Positions 35,522-44,254 of a DNA stretch of 64,000 nucleotides are shown here, in pieces. Positions within the stretch are counted from its first letter, which is position 1; each line of letters opens with the position of its first letter. The notes below the pieces were generated by a model. That model was not told the DNA's origin, searched no databases, and was given only the letters and a program-made list of their open reading frames with translations. The stretch is from Solobacterium sp. (GTDB lineage Bacteria; Bacillota_I; Bacilli_A; Erysipelotrichales; Erysipelotrichaceae), in NCBI GenBank assembly GCA_022486705.1, contig JAKVKC010000006.1, positions 1 to 64,000 on the forward strand. The letters run 5' to 3'. The position numbers and the translations under genes were made by a program.

Positions 35522-38323
35522 ATGTCAAATCAATTTCTGACAAATTATACAGATACAACATTTCTGAAAAAGATCCAGGAAGATCTGCGCACCTGCCAGA
35601 GCTTTGCTTTCAGTGTCAGCTTCATCAAGAAAGCAGGACTGATCCTTCTGTACAAAGATCTGGAAGCAGCTCTGCAGCGCGGATGCCAAGGACGTCTGAT
35701 CACTTCAACATACCAGAACTTCACCGACATTGATTCGCTGCGGCGTTTTTCTTTTCTGATGCAGAAATATCCTGCTTTTTCATGCCATCTCGACTATAAC
35801 AGTTTTATGGATGCATCCTATTCAGCTGTAGGCTACCATTCCAAAGGCTATTTATTTGCGTTTGCCGATCATACCGAAGTCATTGTCGGTTCTTCCAATA
35901 TTACGCGCTATGCCCTTCTGAAGAACATTGAATGGGATGTCGTTATTGATGAACAGACCGATAAAGAGGTCTATCCGCAAGCCATTGCCGAATTTGAAGA
36001 CAAATGGAACAGAACATCTGAGCTGAATAAAGAACTGATTGAAAAATATACTCGCCAGCTGAGCTTTGCGGTAGAACGCTGGGATATGGACTATGATCTG
36101 TCCCGAGCAGAGATCAAGCCGAACTTCATGCAGCGAAAAGCATTGAAAGAGCTCAATCGATATCGTGCTATGGGCACTTCAAAAGCATTGATCGTCGCTG
36201 CTGCCGGCAGCGGCAAGACCTATCTTGCGGCCTTTGATGCACTGAACTTTGATGCCAAGCATCTTCTGTATATTGTTCATGAAGAATCAATTCTGAAGAA
36301 AGCGAAAGAGACTTTCGAAACTGTCTTCGGCGGCAGTGTCTCCTACGGTATTTATACCGGCCATCAGAAAGAAAGCGATGCCGACTTCTTATTTGCCACC
36401 AATCTCACCATGTGCAATTCACTGGATCTGTTCGATCGAGATGAATTTGACTATATCATCATTGATGAATGCCATCACGCAGCTGCCTCTACCTATCAGA
36501 AGATCCTTTCTTATTTCACGCCGGAATTTCTGCTTGGCTTAACGGCTACGCCAGAACGTATGGACAATCAGGATGTCTTTGCTTTGTTTGATGAGAACAT
36601 TCCCTTTGAGCTTCGTTTAAAAGATGCCATCATCAATGATCTGATCGTTCCTTTCCATTACTACGGCATCCGCGATGCTTTGATCGATTACGGTCTTTCG
36701 CCAAAAGAAGAACGCCGTGCAGCTGCAGAGCTTTCCACCGAAGAGCACTGCAGTTTCCTGCATGATCAGATTGAAAAGCATCGTCCCGCCGGCAAGCTGA
36801 AGGCCCTGGCTTTCTGCCGTACAGTCACGCATGCCAGGCAGATGTCAGAAGCGATGTCGGTCTACTATCATACCGCATACCTGACAGGAAAGAATGACAT
36901 CGGTGAAAGGATCCGTGCCTACAATGATCTGCAGAATGATGACAGTGATCTGGAGATCCTTTTCACCATTGATATCCTGAATGAAGGGGTCGATATTCCT
37001 GGCGTCAATATGGTCCTGTTCCTCAGACCGACCGATTCTTCTACCGTCTTTATTCAGCAGCTAGGCAGAGGCCTGCGGAAATATGAAGGAAAAAAATATG
37101 TAACTGTATTGGATTTCATCGGCAACAGCTATCAGCGCAGTGTGCAGATTGCCTATGCACTGTCTACCCTTTCCGATCAGTTCGTGGTTGAAAAGAAACT
37201 GATGAGCTCTTTGGTCAGGGATGACTTCTCTGCTTTAGGTCTGCAGGACTACGGTGTCGAGATCCATATCGATGACCTCAGCAAAGAAGAGATCATAAAC
37301 TATATTCAGCAGGAGAACTTTAACAGTATCCGCTTCTTAACAAAGGACTACTTCAATTTCAAAAAGTATATCAACGCAGAATCCTATCCGACCCATATGG
37401 ATTATCTGAACAATGACTGTGCCCCGGATCTGATGCGCTTTCTATCTGCTAAATGCAATGGCCGCAAGAACAATTCCTATTACAGTTTTCTGAAGGGAAT
37501 CAAGGAAAATAATCTTCCGATCTTCAGTGAACAGCAGGTATTATTCCTGAACACCTTATCCAGCTATCTTCCTTTGGCCCGGCCGCATGAATATAAAATC
37601 ATCCAGTGCATCCTGCATGGTACGGTTCAAAGAGATGCCATTGAACATGCATTAAGCGATGAGATCGTTGGATATCAGAAGTTGCAGTTTGACCATGCAT
37701 TGAACAATCTGACGAAAGAGAAAAACAAACCAGGTGTCGTAAAGCTCATCAATGAAGCAGACGGTCTGCTGTCACTGCATGCTGAACGCGATCCGCAGTT
37801 CGATGAATACCTGGAAGATCTTCTGCAGTATGGCCTGACCCGCTATCAGATCGAGCTAGGCGATACCCAGGGCTTCAAGCTCTGGCACAGCTATCGCAAG
37901 GAACAGGTCATGATGGTCCTCTGTCGGCCGGATGCGACCATGCTTGGCACATATTATATTGATGACTGCATCTACATCTTTGCGGCTTTAAAGAAAGATG
38001 CCAGCATTGCCGAGCATCTGAACTATAAAGATAAGTTCCTGCAGCCGGATGTCTTTCAATGGGAAAGCAAAGGGAATCTTTCCGCTTCAGACAGGAACAA
38101 TCTGACTCATCTGACAAAAGCAGAGCTCTTTATCCGCAAAGTAGAAAATGAAGATGGAGTGACCTTGCCATTTACATATGTCGGCACCGGCACCATGACC
38201 AATATGCAGGAAACAGGCAGTGCGACCGGTACTCTGCTGTTCCAGATCCAGATGGATCATGAACTGCCAGCCGATCTCCAATATGATTTCGGTCTTGATC
38301 CAGACGCACAGAAAAAGAACTGA
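35522..38323 (+). CDS. PLD-like nuclease / SF2 helicase / DUF3427 fusion
   Basis: 933-residue three-part protein. The N terminus is a phospholipase-D-like domain with HSK near 106 and VGSSN, as found in DNA-cutting or DNA-binding enzymes. The middle is an SF2 DEAD/DEAH helicase: AAAGSGKT near 226-233, DECHH, GLTATPER and QLGRGLRK. The C-terminal about 370 residues match DUF3427. Function is unknown; such proteins are suspected in DNA repair or phage defence. The start is ATG 35522 with GGGGGA; a TTG at 35510 is less likely. A Nudix gene follows after 20 bases. Confidence 0.88.
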   Translation: MSNQFLTNYTDTTFLKKIQEDLRTCQSFAFSVSFIKKAGLILLYKDLEAALQRGCQGRLITSTYQNFTDIDSLRRFSFLMQKYPAFSCHLDYNSFMDASYSAVGYHSKGYLFAFADHTEVIVGSSNITRYALLKNIEWDVVIDEQTDKEVYPQAIAEFEDKWNRTSELNKELIEKYTRQLSFAVERWDMDYDLSRAEIKPNFMQRKALKELNRYRAMGTSKALIVAAAGSGKTYLAAFDALNFDAKHLLYIVHEESILKKAKETFETVFGGSVSYGIYTGHQKESDADFLFATNLTMCNSLDLFDRDEFDYIIIDECHHAAASTYQKILSYFTPEFLLGLTATPERMDNQDVFALFDENIPFELRLKDAIINDLIVPFHYYGIRDALIDYGLSPKEERRAAAELSTEEHCSFLHDQIEKHRPAGKLKALAFCRTVTHARQMSEAMSVYYHTAYLTGKNDIGERIRAYNDLQNDDSDLEILFTIDILNEGVDIPGVNMVLFLRPTDSSTVFIQQLGRGLRKYEGKKYVTVLDFIGNSYQRSVQIAYALSTLSDQFVVEKKLMSSLVRDDFSALGLQDYGVEIHIDDLSKEEIINYIQQENFNSIRFLTKDYFNFKKYINAESYPTHMDYLNNDCAPDLMRFLSAKCNGRKNNSYYSFLKGIKENNLPIFSEQQVLFLNTLSSYLPLARPHEYKIIQCILHGTVQRDAIEHALSDEIVGYQKLQFDHALNNLTKEKNKPGVVKLINEADGLLSLHAERDPQFDEYLEDLLQYGLTRYQIELGDTQGFKLWHSYRKEQVMMVLCRPDATMLGTYYIDDCIYIFAALKKDASIAEHLNYKDKFLQPDVFQWESKGNLSASDRNNLTHLTKAELFIRKVENEDGVTLPFTYVGTGTMTNMQETGSATGTLLFQIQMDHELPADLQYDFGLDPDAQKKN

Positions 38324-38343
38324 TAGAAATAAGAGGAAATAAA

Positions 38344-38721
38344 ATGGTCGAAGTAGTTGCAGCACGTATTTGGAAAAATGATACCTTTCTGATCTGTCAG
38401 CGAGGAAAAGAAAAGTCGCAGGGAATGCTGTGGGAATTTGTCGGCGGCAAAATCGAACCTGGCGAAACAAAGCAGCAGGCACTGATCAGAGAATGCCAAG
38501 AAGAACTGAAGATCACCTTAGCTGTTGGCAGAGAAGTATGCGATGTCACGCATGCCTATCCCGGCATGACTATTCATCTGACTTTATTTGATGCCAAGAT
38601 CATCGCAGGCGTACCGACAAAAACAGAGCACAATGATCTGAAATGGATCAAAGAAAAAGAGATCTCAGAGTATCCTTTCTGTCCAGCAGATGAAGAAATG
38701 ATCCGGATCATCTATCACTAA
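38344..38721 (+). CDS. Nudix (MutT-like) nucleoside triphosphate pyrophosphohydrolase
   Basis: 125-residue Nudix hydrolase with a full Nudix box (GGKIEPGETKQQALIRECQEEL), most like 8-oxo-dGTP or (deoxy)nucleoside triphosphate pyrophosphohydrolases that cleanse the nucleotide pool. AGAGGA precedes the ATG. It is co-transcribed with the large helicase and ends the unit, so a shared task in DNA or nucleotide quality control or in defence is plausible. Confidence 0.88.
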   Translation: MVEVVAARIWKNDTFLICQRGKEKSQGMLWEFVGGKIEPGETKQQALIRECQEELKITLAVGREVCDVTHAYPGMTIHLTLFDAKIIAGVPTKTEHNDLKWIKEKEISEYPFCPADEEMIRIIYH

Positions 38722-38746
38722 AAAAAGGAGAGGTCTCCTTTTCTTT
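38720..38746. terminator. Bidirectional terminator
   Basis: Stem AAAAGGAGA / TCTCCTTTT with flanking A and T runs, between the converging Nudix and ybaK genes. Confidence 0.8.
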
Positions 38747-39233
38747 ATTCATCAATCCCGATTGGTGCCGCAATGCCATCGGTGATCTTCAGCAGATCAT
38801 CCGAATTGACTTCTACCTGCGTGCCGACTCTGCCGCCCGATACCAAGATCGTATCAAACAATACAATGGTCTCATCAAAGACGGTCTTGAATTTTTTCTT
38901 CATGCCAATAGGGGAACATCCGCCATGGATATACCCTGTCAATGGCAGCAGTTCTTTCTGCGGGATCATTTCAACATGTTTTGCCCCGACTGCTTTCGCG
39001 CATGCTTTCAGATCAAGCTTCTGCGCTACCGGTACCGCAAAGACATAGTGCTCGCCATCATTGCCGACCGTCACCAGTGTCTTGAATACCTGTTCGGGAT
39101 CCTCATTGCATTTTCGAGCAACGGACAGACCGTCGATCAGATCATCGTCTGTTTCATATGTATGCAGCGTATATGCGATCCCTTCGCTTTCCAGGATCCG
39201 CATTGCATTTGTTTTCGTTTCTTTCTTTGCCAT
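38745..39233 (-). CDS. ybaK: Cys-tRNA(Pro) deacylase YbaK/EbsC
   Basis: 162-residue editing enzyme that removes wrongly attached amino acids from tRNA-Pro. The family pattern includes the conserved lysine in EQVFKTLV, FAVPVAQKLDLKA and GYIHGGCSPIGMKK. It begins exactly at the end of the TrpZ-like ATPase gene and probably rides on that transcript, although its function is unrelated to uptake. Confidence 0.92.
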   Translation of the reverse strand: MAKKETKTNAMRILESEGIAYTLHTYETDDDLIDGLSVARKCNEDPEQVFKTLVTVGNDGEHYVFAVPVAQKLDLKACAKAVGAKHVEMIPQKELLPLTGYIHGGCSPIGMKKKFKTVFDETIVLFDTILVSGGRVGTQVEVNSDDLLKITDGIAAPIGIDE

Positions 39234-40024
39234 TATTCTTCCCTTAACAGTATACGATCATCGTCAAGGTCATTGCGGAATTTCTGCATCAGATCTTCGA
39301 CCGTAGACTGTTTTTTCTCTGCGGCAGAGAGATCAGAGATGATCCGGCCATTGGACATCATGATCGTACGATTGCCCAGCTGCAGTGCCTGATGAAGATT
39401 ATGCGTGATCATCATGCATGTCATATGGTTCTTTTCAACGATCTGCTTGGTCAGGGCCAAGATCTTCTCCGCTGCTTTGGGATCCAAGGCTGCGGTATGT
39501 TCATCCAGCAGCAATAACTTCGGCGGTACAATGGTCGCCATCAAGAGCGTCAGAGCCTGTCTCTGTCCGCCGGACAGCGTACCTACCGGTACATCCATGC
39601 GGTCTTCCAATCCCATATCCAATTGTTGCAGGCAGGCGGCATACATTTCTCTGTCCTGCTTGGAGATGCGGGAGAAACTGTCCGTATGCGAAGAAGCACT
39701 GAGGTTGGCCAGCGCAAGATTTTCTTCAATGGTCATATGCGGTGCGGTGCCCTTCAAAGGATCCTGAAATAAACGGCCGATATATTTGGAGCGCTGATAT
39801 TCTTTCTGAAAAGTGATATTCTCACCATCCAGGACGATCTTTCCTTCATCGATCCGAAAGTTGCCGGCGATTGCATTGAACAGTGTTGATTTGCCTGCAC
39901 CATTGGAGCCAAGGATGGTAATGAAATCACCATCCGCCACCGACAGAGAAAGATCCTTCAGAGCTGTTTTTTCATTGATCGTACCGGCATTGAAGATCTT
40001 GGTAAGTCCCGTTATCTCCAGCAT
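39233..40024 (-). CDS. ABC transporter ATP-binding protein (TrpZ-like)
   Basis: 263-residue ATPase of a BMP/ABC_sub_bind-type importer. Walker A GSNGAGKST is near residue 38 and signature LSGGQRQALTL near 149; Walker B reads LLLLDEHTAALD with His where Pro is usual. It starts at the stop of the permease gene (one shared base region) in the order binding protein, permease, ATPase. A Trp-reading T-box controls the set. Confidence 0.9.
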   Translation of the reverse strand: MLEITGLTKIFNAGTINEKTALKDLSLSVADGDFITILGSNGAGKSTLFNAIAGNFRIDEGKIVLDGENITFQKEYQRSKYIGRLFQDPLKGTAPHMTIEENLALANLSASSHTDSFSRISKQDREMYAACLQQLDMGLEDRMDVPVGTLSGGQRQALTLLMATIVPPKLLLLDEHTAALDPKAAEKILALTKQIVEKNHMTCMMITHNLHQALQLGNRTIMMSNGRIISDLSAAEKKQSTVEDLMQKFRNDLDDDRILLREE

Positions 40025-40926
40025 CAGTTCTTCCCCTCCCTTCTGGCTTTCAAGGCATACTGCATGTTTTCTTTAATGGTCGGTGCAGCAATAGCCAAAG
40101 CAACAATGATCGCTGTCACCAGTTTCAGGCATTCGATTGGAATAATGCTTGTGCGCAGAATAATGGCATAGATCAGACGATAGATAATATTTCCGATCAG
40201 ACATGCAAGAATGTTCCGGCCCATATTCTTTCTGCCATTGATCAAAGTCTCACCGATGATCAGGCAGGCAAGACCGATGACAACGATGCCCGTACCGCCG
40301 TTGATATCGGCGCTCTTCTGCATCTGTCCAGCCAATGCCCCAGATAAGCCCGTCAGACAGTTGGCGATCACCAAGCCAAGCGTGATCGTATGGCGCGGAT
40401 CAATGGAAGAAGCAGAGACCATATCCTTATTGTCGCCAGTCGCCCTGATCGAAAGACCGATCCGTGTCGACAGGAACCATTTCATCAGGATCATGCATAC
40501 TGCACAGATGATTCCCGCTAAGACTGCTTTATACCATGTGCCCCCAATGCCCAGGCCTTTGAACAGCGTGTAGATGGTATCGCCTTTGAGCAGAGAGACA
40601 TTGGAGCTCCATCCCATGGCGGCCAGATTGACCGTGTAAAGACCGGTATTTGTGATAATGCCAGCTAAGATCGAAGGAACGCCCATGCGTGTCTGCAGGA
40701 AAGCTGTCACATAGCCAGCACATCCGCCGGCGATCATGCCTAAGAAGACGCCTAAGATCGGGTGCCCTGCCGCAGCCGATGAGACCGATACTGCCATGCC
40801 CAGGATGAAGCATCCGTCCGTCGTCAGATCGGCGATATCCAAAATGCGATAGCTCAGGAACAATGCCAAAGCGACCAAAGAATAAACACAGCCCAATTCC
40901 AACGCTGTCTGAAAAATAAATAGCAT
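40024..40926 (-). CDS. ABC transporter permease (TrpY-like)
   Basis: 300-residue membrane permease with 8-9 helices, of the branched-chain/BMP permease superfamily. The family segment LTTDGCFILGMAV and the coupling region GLSGALAGQMQ are visible. In this transporter class a single permease forms a homodimer. It is encoded between the lipoprotein and ATPase genes with overlaps. Confidence 0.9.
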   Translation of the reverse strand: MLFIFQTALELGCVYSLVALALFLSYRILDIADLTTDGCFILGMAVSVSSAAAGHPILGVFLGMIAGGCAGYVTAFLQTRMGVPSILAGIITNTGLYTVNLAAMGWSSNVSLLKGDTIYTLFKGLGIGGTWYKAVLAGIICAVCMILMKWFLSTRIGLSIRATGDNKDMVSASSIDPRHTITLGLVIANCLTGLSGALAGQMQKSADINGGTGIVVIGLACLIIGETLINGRKNMGRNILACLIGNIIYRLIYAIILRTSIIPIECLKLVTAIIVALAIAAPTIKENMQYALKARREGKN

Positions 40927-40940
40927 AACTGCCTCCTAAC

Positions 40941-41942
40941 TTATTCCTTTGTTGTTGCGACCTCAGTAACGGTACCGAACTTTGCAAATACAGATGTATC
41001 TGCGCCCAGTTTCTTTGCGGTATCTGAATTGACGGTCACAATGCCGCCATCCATCAGATAATAATCATCCAGCTTGTCATAGCCCTCCATAAATGCCTGA
41101 TAGGCAAGGTCAGCTGTCTTTGTGCCAAGGTCTGTATAGTTGACGCCGCATGTCGCAAAGGCGCCATTGCGGACGAAGGAATCAGCGCCTGTATAATGAG
41201 GGATCTTCGCATCTGCGAAGGTCTCAGCAATTGCCAATTCGGCCGACATGATGACATTGTCCGTCGGTGTGAATACAGCATCTACCCCCGCGGATACTAA
41301 GGACGCTGCTGCCGCAATGACTTCATCATTCGTATTGGCTGTCGCTTCTGTATAGGAAATGCCTTTGGCATCAAGATACTCTTTCGCTTCCTTGATCGGC
41401 TTTGCAGAATTGGCTTCGCTCTTGGAATACAGGAGACCGACTTTCTTTGTATTTGGATTCTCGGCCAGCATCATATCAATGATCTGCTGGGTATTCAGTG
41501 CATCGGATGTACCGGTCACGTTCTTCATGCCGGTCAGTCCTGCTGTTTCCGGATCAGAGACAGCTGCGTAGACGACCGGCGTCTGTGAATCTTCCGCACT
41601 GTTGACAGCGACCTGGGCTGCCAACGTAGCGATCGGGATGATCACATTGGCCCCATCGGCGACCGCCTGATCGCAGATCTGCTTCAGTGTGGTCTGATCA
41701 TTCTGACCGGAATACACACTGCCATAATCGATCTCGGCACCATTCTTAATAGCCAGAGCATCCAATTCATCGGTAACGGCCTGGGCGATCTCATCGAGAG
41801 ATGCATGGTCCAGCTGCTTGATGATCGCAAACTTGATCGACTTTGCGCCGGTCGAAGCGGACGAAGAAGGAGAAGCGGACGAACATCCAAACATTGTGGC
41901 GAATAAGGCTGCGGATAAAACTGCTTTGCATAACTTTTTCAT
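40941..41942 (-). CDS. ABC transporter substrate-binding lipoprotein (TrpX-like)
   Basis: 333-residue lipoprotein. A signal peptide ends in MFGCSS, then a Ser/Ala tether, then an ABC_sub_bind fold (AIIKQLDHASLDEIAQAV, TNTKK-like hinge, PTDNVIMSAELA). Streptococcal TrpX has this architecture and imports tryptophan. The upstream T-box with a UGG specifier independently points to tryptophan. The start is ATG 41942 with GGGAGGA. Confidence 0.9.
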   Translation of the reverse strand: MKKLCKAVLSAALFATMFGCSSASPSSSASTGAKSIKFAIIKQLDHASLDEIAQAVTDELDALAIKNGAEIDYGSVYSGQNDQTTLKQICDQAVADGANVIIPIATLAAQVAVNSAEDSQTPVVYAAVSDPETAGLTGMKNVTGTSDALNTQQIIDMMLAENPNTKKVGLLYSKSEANSAKPIKEAKEYLDAKGISYTEATANTNDEVIAAAASLVSAGVDAVFTPTDNVIMSAELAIAETFADAKIPHYTGADSFVRNGAFATCGVNYTDLGTKTADLAYQAFMEGYDKLDDYYLMDGGIVTVNSDTAKKLGADTSVFAKFGTVTEVATTKE

Positions 41943-41991
41943 GTGACTTTCCTCCCTTTTCTGTGCATTTCCCTGCGGGATACCATAGATA

Positions 41992-42258
41992 CAAAAAACA
42001 CCTGTCCTATTGTTAAGGACAGGCGTATATGTCTGCGGTACCACCTTAGTTAAGAGATCTCTCTCTTCTCTCTGTATGAAAATGCAATCACATTTTCTGT
42101 CTGCTAACGCTGACACTGCGTCCTGAAGTACTTGCCGAAGCTTTCATCAGGCCCTCATGGGTCCATTTGCATATCTCATCACTGCCAGGTCTCACCATTC
42201 CCTGTACTCTCTGAAAGCTGCTGATATGTTTGATCTCCCACTCATTGGTTTGGGTATG
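41992..42258 (-). ncRNA. T-box leader, tryptophan (UGG specifier)
   Basis: Minus-strand T-box. Stem I has base TGGG/CCCA, helix CATATC/GATATG, the AGAGAG bulge and the distal hairpin CAGG...CCTG. The specifier loop reads GCAAATGGACCC, with UGG at 42163-42165. Stem II carries TGAA/AGTA between CCTGA and TCAGG. The antiterminator GGTGGTACCGC is at 42035-42045. The terminator is CCTGTCCT / AGGACAGG with TTTTTT. Uncharged tRNA-Trp should turn the importer on. Confidence 0.9.
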
Positions 42259-42263
42259 CCTGT

Positions 42264-42292
42264 ACTATAAGCGATGCTTATTTTGAAGTCAA
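42264..42292 (-). promoter_or_regulatory. Promoter of the Trp T-box operon
   Basis: Minus-strand -35 TTGACT (42287-42292), 17-base spacer, -10 TATAGT (42264-42269). Confidence 0.8.
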
Positions 42293-42350
42293 TATGAATT
42301 CTGTAAATAATTGAATTTGTTTCAGCACAGTCATGAAATATTTTCATAAT

Positions 42351-43073
42351 TCAATTTGATATCGGCGTGACCCCGACCTGCGGCATTTTCTCAATACGGA
42401 TCGCTTCGATGTAATAGAACGGCTGCCCAGCCTGTCCTGTCTGCGGATACATTGTCCCCTGCCGAAGAAGGCCGCTGACTTTGATCCAAGAACTTTCTGA
42501 AACTAGTGACGAAAGATCCTGATCGGTCTGGAACTCAAAATTCACATAGCCGCCGGTACAGTATGGACAGGTCGGTCCTTTTCTGCCGACATAGGTATAG
42601 CCGCCGAACTTCATATAAAAGCCTTCAATCGCGACCGACTTACCGGCATATTCTGAAAAGTTCATGAACCAATCATTGATCTGTGTCGCATACAGAGAAT
42701 CACCGACCGTGATATTGATATGGCTGGCATCAAAGGAAGGACGGTCAGCCTGAATGCTGTAGGGATATTCATTATTCAGACCGGAAGAAGAGGCAGCAGC
42801 TGATGGAGCTGCGGTGCTGCTTGGTTCCTCAGCCGCAGGTGTTTCTGATGCAGCAGACGGAACGGGCTGATCTTCGCTCACGGATCCCTCGCTCACAGCT
42901 GAGGCGCTGGATGAAGGAGAGGAAGAAGGAATATCCAGGTAATTGCTGCTGGGCTCTTTTGTCGGTACATAATGTGTTGCTTTTTCGCTTTCACATCCGC
43001 TGTTCAAGGCAAGCAGAAGAGTACATGCAAAAACAGATATTTTTTTCAGTATGCTTCTTTCTGCTTCAGGCAT
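42351..43073 (-). CDS. Lipoprotein with DUF1980/YcgQ-like C-terminal domain
   Basis: 240-residue lipoprotein. A signal peptide ends in LNSGCES, followed by about 70 residues rich in Ser, Pro and Ala, then a compact domain (about 125-235) resembling the C-terminal part of the YcgQ/DUF1980 family (INDWFMNFSEYAGKSVAIEGFY). A CPYC pair in GPTCPYCTGGYV could bind metal or form a disulfide. YcgQ proteins usually pair with a permease, which is absent here. Its ATG overlaps the oxidoreductase stop; no good ribosome binding site is seen, so coupling is likely. Confidence 0.65.
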   Translation of the reverse strand: MPEAERSILKKISVFACTLLLALNSGCESEKATHYVPTKEPSSNYLDIPSSSPSSSASAVSEGSVSEDQPVPSAASETPAAEEPSSTAAPSAAASSSGLNNEYPYSIQADRPSFDASHINITVGDSLYATQINDWFMNFSEYAGKSVAIEGFYMKFGGYTYVGRKGPTCPYCTGGYVNFEFQTDQDLSSLVSESSWIKVSGLLRQGTMYPQTGQAGQPFYYIEAIRIEKMPQVGVTPISN

Positions 43074-43701
43074 TTGGGATCTTCGGTCTTGCGGAAAGAT
43101 CTTTCGGACTGCCTCCCTCTGCTTTGATCATTGTTTTCCAATTGTGATTGGCAACAAATACATAGAGCCATTTCGGCATGGCAATGGAAAAATAATTTTC
43201 TTTTGCGTGGCCATCATGGATCGACTGATACAGTGCTTCATATGCCTGCGGCAGCTGTTTCAGGAACAGCTTTCCGGTCGGGATATCCTTCATGCCCAGA
43301 AGTGCGCCGCCGCCGCCAAAGCCAATGCCGCCCAAGAAATCATATTTATTCTGCCGGCACCATTGCTTGATCAGTTCCATCGCAAGTTCTGTATTTTCAG
43401 CTTCATAGAAGCCGCACTGCAGGATCACCGCTACTTTCAGTTCTTTTTTCTGCACTCTTGCCTCAATGACATCCATTAAAGCAAGCATGCTGGAAGGAAG
43501 ACTGCTGACATAGATCGGCGATACGATCACGATGGCATCGCTTGCCATCACTGCTTTTACGGCCAGATCTTCTTTCATCTGCGGATTGACCTGCAGGATC
43601 CCATATTCATCGCCCTTGAGAAAAGGGATCAGCCGATCGATCAGCTGCTGTGAGCCGCTGTGCTCTGCTTTCGGCGAAGCATTCATCAATGTGATCTTCA
43701 T
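43066..43701 (-). CDS. Flavodoxin-fold NAD(P)H-dependent oxidoreductase
   Basis: 211-residue FMN-binding flavoprotein. The phosphate loop is TLMNASPKAEHSGSQQL at the N terminus, and IVIVSPIYVSSLPSSM matches the second FMN loop. Such proteins reduce quinones, disulfides or iron with NAD(P)H. The start is ATG 43701 (MKITLMN) with GGAGGAAAG. It overlaps a second flavodoxin-fold gene upstream by four bases. Confidence 0.8.
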   Translation of the reverse strand: MKITLMNASPKAEHSGSQQLIDRLIPFLKGDEYGILQVNPQMKEDLAVKAVMASDAIVIVSPIYVSSLPSSMLALMDVIEARVQKKELKVAVILQCGFYEAENTELAMELIKQWCRQNKYDFLGGIGFGGGGALLGMKDIPTGKLFLKQLPQAYEALYQSIHDGHAKENYFSIAMPKWLYVFVANHNWKTMIKAEGGSPKDLSARPKIPNA

Positions 43702-44183
43702 TGCTTTCCTCCGATCTGCCAGGCATCCTGATACCAATGGATCTGATGATCCTTCAGATGATAATTCTCTGTTTCATCCCTCAGGATCTTTTCCGCCAGT
43801 TCTTTTTCTTCTGGTGAAATATGCTTTTCATAGAAATATACCTGCATCGAAATCTCATTGTTATATCTTGGGTGATGGCGCATTCTTCCTTCGCGCATTT
43901 CAAAGCCAGGCTGCACATACGGCAATGCTCTTTCAAAGACCATTTTCACAAAGGGTGAAAAGGAGCCATGGAAGCAGCGTGATACGATCAGGATCTCATC
44001 GCATTTTGAAAGCAGAGCGCCTAAATACTGGGCATCATCCTGCTGAGCACAGATGCCCGGGGTATGCGTCCAGCATTGGAAACAGCCAAGACATGGATGA
44101 ATATGATTCTGCGGACGGAAGATGCGGTCCTCAATACTGATTCTGCCAGGATACGTACCTGTATCTGTAATAATAATTTTCAT
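43698..44183 (-). CDS. Flavodoxin-family protein with CxxC
   Basis: 161-residue flavodoxin-fold protein of the NAD(P)H-oxidoreductase superfamily. HPCLGCFQCWTHTPGIC carries the CxxCxxC cluster typical of iron-sulfur flavoproteins, though shorter than usual. ILIVSRCFHGSFSPF matches the FMN loop. It is first in a three-gene unit. TACAAT ends seven bases before the ATG and only weak AGAAGA precedes it, so this is another possible leaderless start. Divergent from the aldolase gene. Confidence 0.72.
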   Translation of the reverse strand: MKIIITDTGTYPGRISIEDRIFRPQNHIHPCLGCFQCWTHTPGICAQQDDAQYLGALLSKCDEILIVSRCFHGSFSPFVKMVFERALPYVQPGFEMREGRMRHHPRYNNEISMQVYFYEKHISPEEKELAEKILRDETENYHLKDHQIHWYQDAWQIGGKQ

Positions 44184-44254
44184 GTCTTCTATTGTAGCAG
44201 ACGATTGTCAGCTGCGGTCTTTGAATTCATGAAAAAGAGTTTAAAATAAAAGGC
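44184..44254. promoter_or_regulatory. Divergent promoters of the flavodoxin and aldolase operons
   Basis: Minus strand: extended -10 TGCTACAAT, with TACAAT at 44191-44196. Plus strand: -10 TAAAAT (44242-44247) with TTTGAA (44220-44225) as a 16-base-spaced -35. Both -10 boxes end seven bases before their ATG codons, so both mRNAs may be leaderless. Confidence 0.55.

Noticed and set aside
42130-42160. Other triplets of the first T-box (GCC or AGC) as specifier
   Set aside because: They fall in stem II or in the 3' flank once CATATC/GATATG and TGGG/CCCA are paired; only UGG lies in the specifier loop.
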